NCBI GenBank assembly: GCA_015069335.1
Contig: SVIU01000006.1
Location: forward strand, 1-46,374
Source of the DNA: Clostridiales bacterium
GTDB taxonomy: Bacteria > Bacillota > Clostridia > Christensenellales > UBA1242
Direction: 5' to 3'
Length of the DNA stretch: 46,374 nt
The notes under the pieces were generated by a model, which was given only the letters and a program-made list of their open reading frames with translations, did not search any database and had not been told where the DNA came from. Within the stretch, counting starts at the first letter, position 1; the number at the start of each line of letters is the position of its first letter. Below, one piece after another: positions 6,927 to 15,286 of the stretch. The position numbers were made by a program, and so were the translations under genes.

Positions 6927-7267
6927 AGCAATTTACTTTTTGGTTAGAGGGCATTTTTGAGGACGATCCGCTTCCAGACGAAATTGACACTTTGGTTTTT
7001 AATGTTAGGCACAACGGTGCATATAAATATGTCGAGTTAAAAGGCTATGAAAAAAAGTTTATTGCAAACGCAAATTTTTATTATCCATTAGAAGCACAGT
7101 TTTTTGGAAATAAACAGTTGGCAAAACAAAGTGAGGGCTTGTTTGAATATAATGTCAAATTGTGCATTGAAGAATGCTTTGCTAGCGCAAATTTAAAGCA
7201 GCAATGCCATAATAGAAATGTATATTTTAGCAATGGTGATAAGTTAGAGTTTTTGTTCAAGGTATGA
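6920..7267 (+). CDS. Hypothetical soluble protein in the membrane cassette
   Basis: I choose ATG 6920, not the track start at 6884, because it follows AGAGGT at good spacing and overlaps the end of the preceding gene (ATGG inside its last codons), giving 115 aa. The protein is soluble, with FWLEGIFEDDPLPDEIDTLVFNVRHN at the front and a C-terminal part with two Cys (IEECF, KQQCH). No domain is recognised. Tight coupling to a PycTM-like gene and a following membrane protein suggests a common function. Confidence 0.65.
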   Translation: MVKQFTFWLEGIFEDDPLPDEIDTLVFNVRHNGAYKYVELKGYEKKFIANANFYYPLEAQFFGNKQLAKQSEGLFEYNVKLCIEECFASANLKQQCHNRNVYFSNGDKLEFLFKV

Positions 7268-7295
7268 AAAAATTTTTTTATCACACAATAAAGTT

Positions 7296-7847
7296 ATGAA
7301 AAAAATAAAAAGCATAGGTCTTTTTTTGTCCTCTTTTGCACCACTGTTTGTTTTGCTTATTTTAAAAATATTGATTGAGATTATTAATCAAAATTGGAGT
7401 TTTAACTTTTTAAACTGCACACTATTGGTCATTTTAATATCAGCAATGACTTTTGGAATAATCACATTGTTCAAAACGGTAAAATCACTAAAAGCAACAA
7501 AAGGTCAAAGGGTCAAAGTTACAACAAAGCAAAATTTAACCGATCAACACTTTTTGGGATATTTTTCTTTGTTTGTTCTGTTTGCTGTTAGTTTTGAAAT
7601 AGAAATGTATAGTATGGCAATCATATTTTTTGTTGTAATGTTTATGATAGGTGTGGTTTATATAAAAAACGATATGTATTACATAAATCCACTATTAAAC
7701 ATTTTTGGTTATAGTTTTTATAAGGTGGTATATATAAACAGCAACAACCAAGAAAAACAAGCAAATGTTTTTTTTAAGGGTAAACTAATTTTAAATCACA
7801 ATTTTGAACTTGTAGACAAATATTCAAATTTATTTTTTATAAAGTAG
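7296..7847 (+). CDS. Four-helix membrane protein, possibly KwaA-like
   Basis: The 183-aa protein has about four transmembrane helices (near 8-28, 40-60, 90-108 and 109-127) and a short soluble tail. After the last helix comes YIKNDMYYINPLLNIFGYSFYKV. This hydrophobic layout with an NP-x-L-x-x-x-GY-x-x-Y-x-V motif recalls KwaA, the membrane sensor of the Kiwa antiphage system, but I recall this similarity rather than having computed it. KwaB (DUF4868) is not present. It starts 28 nt after the previous gene with a weak ribosome binding site and is probably co-transcribed. Confidence 0.55.
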   Translation: MKKIKSIGLFLSSFAPLFVLLILKILIEIINQNWSFNFLNCTLLVILISAMTFGIITLFKTVKSLKATKGQRVKVTTKQNLTDQHFLGYFSLFVLFAVSFEIEMYSMAIIFFVVMFMIGVVYIKNDMYYINPLLNIFGYSFYKVVYINSNNQEKQANVFFKGKLILNHNFELVDKYSNLFFIK

Positions 7848-7893
7848 TTAAAAAATTTGTAATTATTAAAAAAAATATGTAAAATAAAAAAGT

Positions 7894-9108
7894 ATGGAAA
7901 AAATCAAAGAAGAAAAATCTTTCTCGTTTTATAGATTCATAGGCAAGGTTGGCGACATTTTGTTGTGGCCAGTTTTAATAATTTCTTTGTTTTCTAGTTT
8001 TTTTATGCTAGTACAAAAAAAGCAAAACAAGGTTACGTCACTATTCGGTTATTCTCTTGTAAATGTTTTGTCGGGTAGTATGATTGACGAGGGCTTTAAA
8101 ATTAATGACACTGTTCTAACCAAAAAGATAAACGAAAGAGATGTTAAATTGGGTGATATTATCGCATTTTATTATAGATCATCAACAAAAAGCGAATCAA
8201 GTGTTCACATGGTTGAACAATATAATTATTCTGGCGGTCGCGAAGTTGATTTTAGCGAAACAAACATTGTTCTTGGCGTAGATTTAAACGAATATCCAAA
8301 AATTAATGATCAAAGTCAAGAGCATATTAAAGAAGCTCAAGAAAAAAAAGCAAAGGTTTATTTTCATAGGGTTATTGCCATTTATGTTGATGACGAGGGA
8401 AATATGTTTTTTAAAACAAAAGGTTCCAACAACTCATCGGCAGATTCAGCTTTAACACGCGGAGACTTAATCGTTGGCAAATATGTTCACACACCAGTGT
8501 TTTTAAGAAGAATTGTCTCCTTTTGTGGCAGTACCATTGGTATGATTATTCTCGTTTGTGTGCCACTAAGCATATTGGTGTTTATGCAGATGTTAAGCAT
8601 GATAGAGCAAATTTCCACAATAAAACTAGAAAAAAGGCTTATCAGCGGACAACTTACCATTTATGATGATGACATAAAAAAAGACCTAAAAAGTAAAGAT
8701 ATAGAATTATATAACAAAGTATATCTATACTATATGGCTTCCCCAAATGAAAGGCAGGCTTACAAAAAATATTTATGGTCAGACGTATTAAATTCGCACA
8801 GCGTAAACGATAAGAGTCTTGCAGAATATCAAGCGTTAGAAAGAAGCACAAAAAGCTTAGAAGTTTCTGATACATTATATTGGCAAACTTGGATAAATTT
8901 TGCAGACAAACGCGACAAGAAAAAGCTTGTAGAATATTGGATGGCACTAAATCCAAATGCAAAAGTAGAAGATTTGCAAGTTGCACAGCAACCAGCCGTT
9001 GAGCAGGCACAAGAGCAAACCTCAAACACTGCAACACAACAAGCGCAAAAAAAGGTTCCTCAAAAAGTTCCAGCAAAACCTATGCCACCAAAAAAGAACA
9101 ACCCATAG
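7894..9108 (+). CDS. sipW: SipW-type (ER-type) signal peptidase I with C-terminal extension
   Basis: This membrane-bound peptidase should cleave signal peptides of exported proteins. Residues 20-40 form the first transmembrane helix. LSGSM holds the nucleophile (S62). YFHRVIA supplies the catalytic histidine (H158), which replaces the lysine of bacterial type I enzymes and marks the SipW/Sec11 type. KGSNNSSAD (177-184) is the usual Gly-Asp region. A second hydrophobic segment follows at ~208-232. Residues 235-404 are an added cytoplasmic-looking region of helices ending in a Pro/Gln/Lys-rich tail, about twice the size of a normal SipW. The secreted proteins at 932 and 17671 have matching signal peptides and are probable substrates. 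Confidence 0.85.
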   Translation: MEKIKEEKSFSFYRFIGKVGDILLWPVLIISLFSSFFMLVQKKQNKVTSLFGYSLVNVLSGSMIDEGFKINDTVLTKKINERDVKLGDIIAFYYRSSTKSESSVHMVEQYNYSGGREVDFSETNIVLGVDLNEYPKINDQSQEHIKEAQEKKAKVYFHRVIAIYVDDEGNMFFKTKGSNNSSADSALTRGDLIVGKYVHTPVFLRRIVSFCGSTIGMIILVCVPLSILVFMQMLSMIEQISTIKLEKRLISGQLTIYDDDIKKDLKSKDIELYNKVYLYYMASPNERQAYKKYLWSDVLNSHSVNDKSLAEYQALERSTKSLEVSDTLYWQTWINFADKRDKKKLVEYWMALNPNAKVEDLQVAQQPAVEQAQEQTSNTATQQAQKKVPQKVPAKPMPPKKNNP

Positions 9109-9121
9109 CAATTTAATTCAA

Positions 9122-9157
9122 AAAGAAATGCTTAAAAACAAGGCATTTCTTTTTTTA
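9122..9157 (+). terminator. Rho-independent terminator
   Basis: AGAAATGC (9124-9131) pairs with GCATTTCT (9143-9150), followed by a long T run, 15 bp after the signal peptidase gene. Confidence 0.85.
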
Positions 9158-9206
9158 GGTATGCAAGAGTAATACGAATGAAATAAGTATTTTCTTTATG
9201 TTTTTA

Positions 9207-9236
9207 GTTATAACTTTTTAAGTTTGTTCATACAAT
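9207..9236 (+). promoter_or_regulatory. Sigma-E-type promoter for spoIVA
   Basis: CATACAAT (9229-9236) is an exact match to the sigma-E -10 consensus. A TTATAA-like -35 lies at 9208-9213, about 15 nt upstream. This agrees with the known mother-cell expression of spoIVA in endospore formers. Confidence 0.65.
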
Positions 9237-9260
9237 ATATCAATCTTATTTGGAGGTTGT

Positions 9261-10736
9261 ATGGAAAAATATGATATTTATGAAGAAATAGCCGAAAGAA
9301 CGGGTGGAGATATTTATGTTGGTGTTGTGGGCCCCGTTCGCACCGGCAAGAGTATGTTTATTACAAAATTTATGGAAAGCTTAGTTATTCCAAATATTGT
9401 AAACAAATTTTCAAAAGAAAGGGCGGTTGACGAACTTCCACAAAGTGCAGAAGGCAAAACTGTTATGACAACACAACCAAAGTTTGTTCCAAACGAGGCT
9501 GTTCACATCAATTTGGATAGCGTTGACTTAAACGTAAGGCTAATAGATTGCGTGGGCTATATGATAAACGGTGCGCTAGGTCATGCCGAGGGGGACAAAC
9601 CACGCCTTGTTAAAACACCTTGGGATGCCAAGGAAATCCCTTTCGAAGAAGCAGCTGAAATTGGCACACGAAAAGTGATTGAAGAACATTCAACTATTGC
9701 AATTTTGCTTACAACAGACGGCTCAATTTCTGATATTCCAAGAACAAGTTATATGCAAGCAGAAGAGCGTGTTGCCAGCGAGCTCTTAAACAAAGGCAAG
9801 CCGTTTGTAACAATAGTAAATTCAGTGCATCCAAATGCACCAGAAACAATCAATCTTGCAAAAACATTGGCAGAGAAATATTCTTGTTCAGCACTTGCAA
9901 TAAATGTTAAAGATTTAACTAGCGCCGACATAGAAAAAATTTTTGCAAAAATGCTTTTAGAATTCCCAATAAAGTCAATCAAGGCAAAAATGCCAGAATG
10001 GTTACAAGCATTGCCTTATGAAGATGACATAATAAAAAACATCATATCAGAAGTGAAAAAGTTTGCCGAAAATGTTACCAAAGTTGGTGAGGTGGACAGG
10101 GCAAAAATAGCCTTTACAGAAAACGAAGACTTTGAGCCAATAACAGTCGACACAGTCAAAATGGGTGAAGGAACAGTATATTTTGACATAAAACCAAAGC
10201 AAGAACTCTTTTATAAAGTGCTATCCAACGAGTGTGGCTATGCCATAAAAAATGATTACGAACTGGTTACACATTTGCGCGATTTAGCCTATGCAAAACA
10301 AGAATATGACAAAATTGCTTCAGCCTTAGAGCAAGTAAAACAAACTGGTTATGGCATTGTAGAGCCAAGAGTGGATGAAATAGAACTTGACGCACCACAA
10401 ATTGTAAAACAAGGCAGTCGTTTTGGCGTAAAACTAAAAGCCAACGCACCAAGCCTTCATATAATGGCTGTTGATGTTGAAACTGAAGTTAGTCCACTTG
10501 TTGGCACACAACAACAAAGCCAAGACCTTGTGGATTATCTCTCAGAGCAATGCGAAAAAGATCCAGCAAGCATTTGGCAAACAAATATGTTTGGCAAGAG
10601 CCTAAAAAGTTTGGTGTGCGACGGCATCCATTCAAAAGTATTCCAAATGCCAACCGAAGCCCAAAGAAAAATGCGCAAAACTCTCGGCAGAATTGTCAAC
10701 GAGGGCAAGGGCGGAATTATTTGCATACTTTTGTAA
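9261..10736 (+). CDS. spoIVA: Stage IV sporulation protein A (spore coat ATPase)
   Basis: SpoIVA polymerises in an ATP-dependent way on the forespore surface and forms the platform for coat assembly. The 491-aa product has full family length. The N-terminus MEKYDIYEEIAERTGGDIYVGVVGPVRTGKS contains the Walker A loop (24-31), followed by RLIDCVGYMINGA as the Walker B region, and the protein ends in the diagnostic GKGGIICILL. The ribosome binding site GGAGG is ideal. It is flanked by a sigma-E-like promoter and a strong terminator, so it is probably a single-gene unit. This is the firmest evidence that the organism forms endospores. Confidence 0.97.
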   Translation: MEKYDIYEEIAERTGGDIYVGVVGPVRTGKSMFITKFMESLVIPNIVNKFSKERAVDELPQSAEGKTVMTTQPKFVPNEAVHINLDSVDLNVRLIDCVGYMINGALGHAEGDKPRLVKTPWDAKEIPFEEAAEIGTRKVIEEHSTIAILLTTDGSISDIPRTSYMQAEERVASELLNKGKPFVTIVNSVHPNAPETINLAKTLAEKYSCSALAINVKDLTSADIEKIFAKMLLEFPIKSIKAKMPEWLQALPYEDDIIKNIISEVKKFAENVTKVGEVDRAKIAFTENEDFEPITVDTVKMGEGTVYFDIKPKQELFYKVLSNECGYAIKNDYELVTHLRDLAYAKQEYDKIASALEQVKQTGYGIVEPRVDEIELDAPQIVKQGSRFGVKLKANAPSLHIMAVDVETEVSPLVGTQQQSQDLVDYLSEQCEKDPASIWQTNMFGKSLKSLVCDGIHSKVFQMPTEAQRKMRKTLGRIVNEGKGGIICILL

Positions 10737-10742
10737 TAAAAT

Positions 10743-10771
10743 AAAAATCAGGTTAGCTACCTGATTTTTTT
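10743..10771 (+). terminator. Rho-independent terminator after spoIVA
   Basis: AAATCAGGT and ACCTGATTT pair perfectly around a 5-nt loop, followed by T residues. Confidence 0.88.
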
Positions 10772-10859
10772 ACTTATTAATGTTTAAACAGTATTTTTTT
10801 CAATTTGTTATTGTTTTTTTTGATTGTTTGTGATATCATAAAGTTGATAGGGGAAAAAT

Positions 10860-11552
10860 ATGAAAATTTTAGAAGATACTGGGTTTTGTACCAGCTGTAG
10901 AAATATGGTCGAATATTCTTATGGTGATGAAAACTTTAGTTTTATTACAAAAGATTTAAAAAATTACAAAAATTATAAAGATTTATATGTTTACAAATGC
11001 CAATGCTGTGGTTTTATTTCAACCGATATAGCTTGCGAAGAGGGCGTTATTTATGGCGATGTAAAAAATTCGTTAGAATATAGAGAGGCTTTGAATTATG
11101 AATATTTGGGTGGTCTTGATTTAGACCTGTACGATCAGCACTCTCAAAGCGTGCCAGCCAATTTATATGAAGCATATTCTTTTGTTTGCCTAAAAGCCGA
11201 AAATTATGAAAAATTCATTAGGTCTTTAAACAAAGCAATAGAACTTAAAGAAGTTATGGCAAGACAATATCGCCGTTCGCAAGATGAGCTTGGTGGCGAA
11301 GAAGAAAATGATGAAGATTATGAAAAACTAGACGGTTTAATCAAGCAAAGCATTCAAGACAATGCCAAACAAATAGATTTTTATTATTCTCAACTAGACC
11401 ACAAAAATTTGTTTGTTACATTAATATATATTGAGAATCTAACAAGGCTAAACCAATTTGAATTGGCACAAAAGCTCTTTGATGAAATTTGTAACAAAAT
11501 TTTAATAAAAGACGATCTCAAAACTTACATTCAAGAAAAAATCTACCAATAA
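10860..11552 (+). CDS. Zinc-finger / helical-repeat protein, DUF2225-like
   Basis: The 230-aa cytoplasmic protein has two CxxC pairs at the front (CTSC at 10-13 and CQCC at 48-51), likely one zinc site. A long helical region with TPR-like character follows: NLYEAYSFVCLKAENYEKFIRSLNKAIEL and a second helical block near 190-215. The plan of an N-terminal metal knuckle plus helical repeats is that of DUF2225-type proteins of Firmicutes, whose role is not established. AGGGG precedes the ATG. It ends 11 bp before the PHP gene, so they probably form one transcript. A promoter with TTGTTT and TATCAT 17 nt apart is likely just upstream. Confidence 0.7.
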   Translation: MKILEDTGFCTSCRNMVEYSYGDENFSFITKDLKNYKNYKDLYVYKCQCCGFISTDIACEEGVIYGDVKNSLEYREALNYEYLGGLDLDLYDQHSQSVPANLYEAYSFVCLKAENYEKFIRSLNKAIELKEVMARQYRRSQDELGGEEENDEDYEKLDGLIKQSIQDNAKQIDFYYSQLDHKNLFVTLIYIENLTRLNQFELAQKLFDEICNKILIKDDLKTYIQEKIYQ

Positions 11553-11563
11553 GGAAACAATTT

Positions 11564-13273
11564 ATGAAAGAATACGCTTTTGTAGATATGCACATGCACA
11601 CAATTTTTAGTGATGAAGAACTTTGCGATATGTCCATAGAACAACTCTTGCAAAAATGTCAAGAAAAGGCAGAGCAGTTGGGTGGCGATTGTGTTATTTC
11701 CATTGCTGACCACAACACCATTTTGGGCGTAAAAAAAGCAAGAGAGCTTATGGCTCAATACCCAGAAAGATACAAAAATGTTAGGCTAATAAATGGTGTT
11801 GAATTTACAACCGACTTATGTGAAATGGAGTCAGTTTATGGTAAAAAGGTTTTCACACGTTGCCACACACTAGCTTACAACTATGACGAAAACGATCCAG
11901 AACTAACAGCCTATTCACTAATAACACACAAGCATTTTACAGCAAATGATAACATTGGCATGCAAATTTGCGCAGCTAGAAGAATCGTCAATGAAAATTT
12001 TGGTGTAACAATTCCATTTACCAAATTTTTGCCTCTTTTAAAGTTAAAAAGAACAGACGATTTCAAGGCTGCTTTTGTTCAAATAGCATTACAAGAGTTG
12101 CAAGCCAACAATGTTACAGTAAAATCTCAACAAATAAACATATTAATTCAGCCATATATAATGTCAAGGGTGACAGATGTTCGTGAGGCTGCAGCGCTTG
12201 GCAGAATCACCATTAGCGAAATGGCGCAAATGGTTAAAAACGCAGGCGGAGAGTTGGTTATTGCACACCCAAGCTTTATCAACGTTTCAAGAGCCGGCAT
12301 AGAATATTGCGCTCAAAAATATGGTGTTAGATATAGTGATATATATGATCCACAAAATGATAAGTACAAAAAAGGAACATTGATAACATATTTAAAAAAA
12401 CCAAAAATTGTATTAACAGAATTTATTGAAACATTTGAATCAATTTGCGGGTATAAAATTGCTGGATTAGAAGCATTTTATGGTGCAGGTTTTGATAGAA
12501 AAATGTTTGACATAACAGAACAAATTTGCGCAGAAAGAGGCCTTTGTTTATCTTGCGGAAGCGATTATCATGGCGAGCATTTGCACAGAGATAAGAGAAT
12601 TGGCGGAGTGTTCAATGATGAAGTTTATCAAACATATTTAGAGCAGCAGAAAAATCTTCCAAAAGTTAATATTCCTTTTCACATTCAAGGAATTGGCATT
12701 GTAGAACATTTGCTTGACAAAAACGGTCAAGAAAAACAAAAAGCAATAATAAAAGACATATCTGGCTATTCAATTTCAAGACAACAATTTGGTGATTTAG
12801 TTCATCAAACCATATTAAAAAAACTTGCAAAGCGTAATCAGAGCCAAGAGCCTCAACTACAGCAAGAAAAAAAAGAAAGCGAAATTAAATTAGAAGAAAA
12901 ACTTGCATACGCACACAGTATGGTTAAAAAGTTTCAAACAATACTATCTCGTGAAACAAAACAAAAAAAGGTACCATCTCTTTTGCTCAAATTAAATCTT
13001 TTTGCAGAAAATATTATAAAGGGGCTTAAAGAGTTTAAACAAGAGGCTAGTCAAGATCCAAGTATTTTGGCAAACCCACAATATCAAGAGTTTTTGACTC
13101 AAATGTCAAACATCGGGCAAATGTATCAGGTTATTTCACAAAGAAGCCCACATTTAATACAAACACTCAAACATGATATGAAATATTATTATCATAAAAA
13201 TTATTTGGCTTTGGATAATCTTATTGGTATTGAATTTCCCGCTCCAATTAAGCAGGATGACCGATCAAAATAA
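11564..13273 (+). CDS. PHP-domain metal-dependent phosphoesterase
   Basis: The 569-aa protein carries the PHP metal sites: DMHMHTIFSD (H10, H12), IADHN (D49, H50), GVEF, a late IAHPSF and CGSDYHGEHLH. The PHP fold hydrolyses phosphoesters, as in histidinol phosphatase and the polymerase PHP domain. The region between GVEF and IAHP is long. Residues after ~400 are an extra, highly helical, Lys/Gln/Glu-rich segment not found in minimal PHP enzymes. Substrate is unknown. The start follows AAGGAA, 11 bp after the previous gene. Confidence 0.85.
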   Translation: MKEYAFVDMHMHTIFSDEELCDMSIEQLLQKCQEKAEQLGGDCVISIADHNTILGVKKARELMAQYPERYKNVRLINGVEFTTDLCEMESVYGKKVFTRCHTLAYNYDENDPELTAYSLITHKHFTANDNIGMQICAARRIVNENFGVTIPFTKFLPLLKLKRTDDFKAAFVQIALQELQANNVTVKSQQINILIQPYIMSRVTDVREAAALGRITISEMAQMVKNAGGELVIAHPSFINVSRAGIEYCAQKYGVRYSDIYDPQNDKYKKGTLITYLKKPKIVLTEFIETFESICGYKIAGLEAFYGAGFDRKMFDITEQICAERGLCLSCGSDYHGEHLHRDKRIGGVFNDEVYQTYLEQQKNLPKVNIPFHIQGIGIVEHLLDKNGQEKQKAIIKDISGYSISRQQFGDLVHQTILKKLAKRNQSQEPQLQQEKKESEIKLEEKLAYAHSMVKKFQTILSRETKQKKVPSLLLKLNLFAENIIKGLKEFKQEASQDPSILANPQYQEFLTQMSNIGQMYQVISQRSPHLIQTLKHDMKYYYHKNYLALDNLIGIEFPAPIKQDDRSK

Positions 13274-13284
13274 AAACCATTGAA

Positions 13285-13571
13285 ATTCCTAACGGAATTA
13301 TGTATTTGTTTCACAAATTCACTTTTGCTATTCGCAAAAGCAATGGTTTTTGGTACGGGCGGAAATCCTGCCAAATGCTTCGCTTTGCTCGCGCTTGGCG
13401 ATATTTCCTACTACATAAAATAGCAATGCAATTCCTAACGGAATTATGTATTTGTTTCACAAATTCACTTTTGCTATTCGCAAAAGCAATGGTTTTTGGT
13501 ACGGGTGGAAATCCTGCCAAATGCTTCGCTTTGCTCGCGCTTGGCGATATTTCCTACTACATAAAATAGCA
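13285..13571 (+). repeat. 146-bp tandem duplication carrying hairpin elements, copies B and C
   Basis: Units 13285-13430 and 13431-13571 are almost identical; one visible difference is GGGCGG against GGGTGG. Each contains ATTCC-TAAC-GGAAT, CTTTTGC-TATTC-GCAAAAG, then ACGGG(C/T)GGAAAT, an apical GC-rich hairpin and ATTTCCTACTACATAAA. In copy B an outer stem, AAAAACCATTG (13273-13283) with CAATGGTTTTT, encloses the small hairpins and makes a multi-branch junction. Copy C has lost the left outer arm. Confidence 0.85.
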
Positions 13572-13716
13572 TTTAAATTTAAAGCAAGTTTAAATTTTAC
13601 AATCAACAAGTTGATTGTAGTTTGTTATCACAAACAAATGCCTTTTGGTACGGGCGGAAATCGTATCAAATGCCACATAAATGTGGCGCTTGTACGATAT
13701 TTCCTACTACTTAAAC
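13569..13716 (+). repeat. Diverged hairpin element, copy D
   Basis: The same architecture is kept with different sequence. An outer GCATTT/AAATGC pair encloses AAATTTAAA-GCAAG-TTTAAATTT, ACAATCAAC-AA-GTTGATTGT and GTTTGT-TATC-ACAAAC. The constant TTTTGGTACGGGCGGAAAT follows, then an apical GCCACAT-AA-ATGTGGC stem and ATTTCCTACTAC. Pairing is conserved although most stem bases differ from copies B and C. Confidence 0.75.
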
Positions 13717-13841
13717 AAAAACAAACCTTTTGCAGGTTTGTTTTTATTGTCATTCTAACAAAAGCTTTCCTTGTGCAAAGGTATGTTGTGAGCATAAGCG
13801 AGAGGTATAATATTTTAAATAAAAAAAGTTGACAATAATTG

Positions 13842-13870
13842 TTGAAATATTTTTTTATATATGCTATATT
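13842..13870 (+). promoter_or_regulatory. tig promoter (extended -10)
   Basis: TTGAAA (13842-13847) and TATATT (13865-13870) are 17 nt apart, with TGC directly before the -10. Confidence 0.65.
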
Positions 13871-13906
13871 TGTTCTCGTACGAATTTTTAAAGGAGTTAT
13901 TACATA

Positions 13907-15193
13907 ATGTACGAAATAGTAAGAAAAGAAAATACAGAAGTTGAAGTAAAAATTTCACTAACTCACGCAGAGTGGGAAACATATGCAGACAAAGCATATC
14001 AAGAAAACAAAGGCAAATTTAACATTCAAGGTTTTAGAAAAGGTGCCGCACCAAGAAAAATAATTGAAAAAAATTATGGTGAAGATGTTTTCTTTAACGA
14101 AACATTAGACATTGCATTTGTTGCAGAATACACAAAATTCTTTGAAGAAAATCAAGATTTGGACATCATTGATCAACCTAGCATAACAGTTGACAAATTT
14201 GATGCAGATGGCGTTGAAATCAAAGCGGTTGCACCACTTATGCCAAAAGTAAAACTTGGACAATACACTGGTCTTACAATAGAAAAATACACTGAAGAAG
14301 TAGACGAAGCAAAAGTAGAAAAAGAACTTAATCAAGCACGTGAAAGAGCAGCAAGATTTGTTGACGCAGGCGAAGGCGCAGAAGCAAAACTTGGCGACTT
14401 TGTTTGCATAGACTTTACTGGCAGTGTAAATGGTGTAGAATTTGACGGCGGAAAAGCAGAAAACTATCGTTTAGAACTTGGCTCACACAGCTTTATAGAC
14501 AATTTTGAAGATCAAATAGTTGGCATGAAAGTTGGCGAAGAAAGAGATATCAAAGTTACTTTCCCAGCAGACTATCCAGCCGAAGAATTAATGGGCAAAG
14601 AAGCAGTTTTCAAAATTGTTCTTCACAAAATTGAAAATAAAGAACTTCCAGAATTAAATGACGAATTTGCTGCAAATACATCAGAATTTGAAACTTTACA
14701 GGAGTACAAAGCTGACATCAGAAAGCATATGCAAGAAAGCATTGATAAACGAGTTAAAACTCAAAACGAAAACAAGCTTATTGACGCAATTGTTGATGGC
14801 ACAGAAGTTGAAATTCCAAACTGCCTAATCGAAAGACAATTAGATATGTTTGTTCGTGACTTTGAAATGAGACTTTCATACCAAGGTTTAAAACTTGAAG
14901 ATTACTTCAAATACACAAACTCAGATATGAACGCTTTAAGAGAAAACTATAGAGAACAAGCTCAAAAAGCAGTAAAAACAAGGCTTACTTTAGAAGAATT
15001 GTTAAAAGACCAAAACCTAGAAGTTACCGAAGAAGAATTAAATGCTTACTTCCAAAAACAAGCAGACAAATTTGGCAAATCGGTAGAACTTTACAAAAAG
15101 ACAATAAATGATCAAAACCTTGCATATATTAAAAATGAACTACTTATGGATAAAGTATTTGATTATCTTACAAAAAACAACACTATTGCCTAA
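13907..15193 (+). CDS. tig: Trigger factor (ribosome-associated chaperone / PPIase)
   Basis: The 428-aa chaperone binds ribosomal protein L23 at the exit tunnel and assists nascent chains. All three domains are visible. The N-terminal ribosome-binding part has the signature GFRKGAAPRKIIEKNYG (residues ~42-58). The FKBP-type domain (about 150-245) has DFTGSVNGVEFDGG and GMKVGEERDIKVTFPADY. The C-terminal helical cradle runs from ~255 to the end. AAAGGAG precedes the ATG. It leads the tig-clpP-clpX cluster, the standard Firmicutes arrangement coupling folding with proteolysis. Confidence 0.97.
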   Translation: MYEIVRKENTEVEVKISLTHAEWETYADKAYQENKGKFNIQGFRKGAAPRKIIEKNYGEDVFFNETLDIAFVAEYTKFFEENQDLDIIDQPSITVDKFDADGVEIKAVAPLMPKVKLGQYTGLTIEKYTEEVDEAKVEKELNQARERAARFVDAGEGAEAKLGDFVCIDFTGSVNGVEFDGGKAENYRLELGSHSFIDNFEDQIVGMKVGEERDIKVTFPADYPAEELMGKEAVFKIVLHKIENKELPELNDEFAANTSEFETLQEYKADIRKHMQESIDKRVKTQNENKLIDAIVDGTEVEIPNCLIERQLDMFVRDFEMRLSYQGLKLEDYFKYTNSDMNALRENYREQAQKAVKTRLTLEELLKDQNLEVTEEELNAYFQKQADKFGKSVELYKKTINDQNLAYIKNELLMDKVFDYLTKNNTIA

Positions 15194-15225
15194 ATAGATT
15201 TTTAAAAAATAGTGTATACTTAAAT

Positions 15226-15272
15226 AACAAAGTGAAAAAGCAAAAGGCAAATCGCTTTTTGCTTTTGTTAAA
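15226..15272 (+). other. Stem-loop between tig and clpP
   Basis: An AAAAGCAAAA arm pairs with TTTTTGCTTTT around an 8-12-nt loop. There is no downstream T run on the plus strand, so it may be a processing or mRNA-stability hairpin rather than a terminator. No CtsR-type heptad repeat or CIRCE element is seen before clpP. Confidence 0.5.
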
Positions 15273-15286
15273 AAAAGGAGAAAGTT

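Larger units (their letters stand above)
13274..13906. other. Intergenic block of structured repeats (no gene)
   Basis: These 630 bp hold no convincing gene. They contain three plus-strand copies of the ACGGGCGGAAAT hairpin element, two of them within a 146-bp tandem duplication, followed by a short hairpin and the tig promoter. ORFs called at 13300-13569 and 13446-13832 are read through these repeats. Confidence 0.85.

Noticed and set aside
7296-7847. Calling a complete Kiwa or Pycsar system
   Set aside because: Neither KwaB (DUF4868) nor a nucleotide cyclase is encoded nearby, so only similarity of single proteins can be suggested.
13300-13832. ORFs 13300-13569 and 13446-13832 with repeated MYLFHKFTFAIRKSNGFW peptide
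   Set aside because: The repeated peptide is the translation of the 146-bp duplicated hairpin element. There is no ribosome binding site, and the non-coding structure explains the sequence better.
13829-13834. Perfect TTGACA upstream of tig
   Set aside because: The nearest good -10 (TATATT at 13865) is 30 nt away. TTGAAA at 13842 has the correct 17-nt spacing, so TTGACA is probably not the -35 in use.
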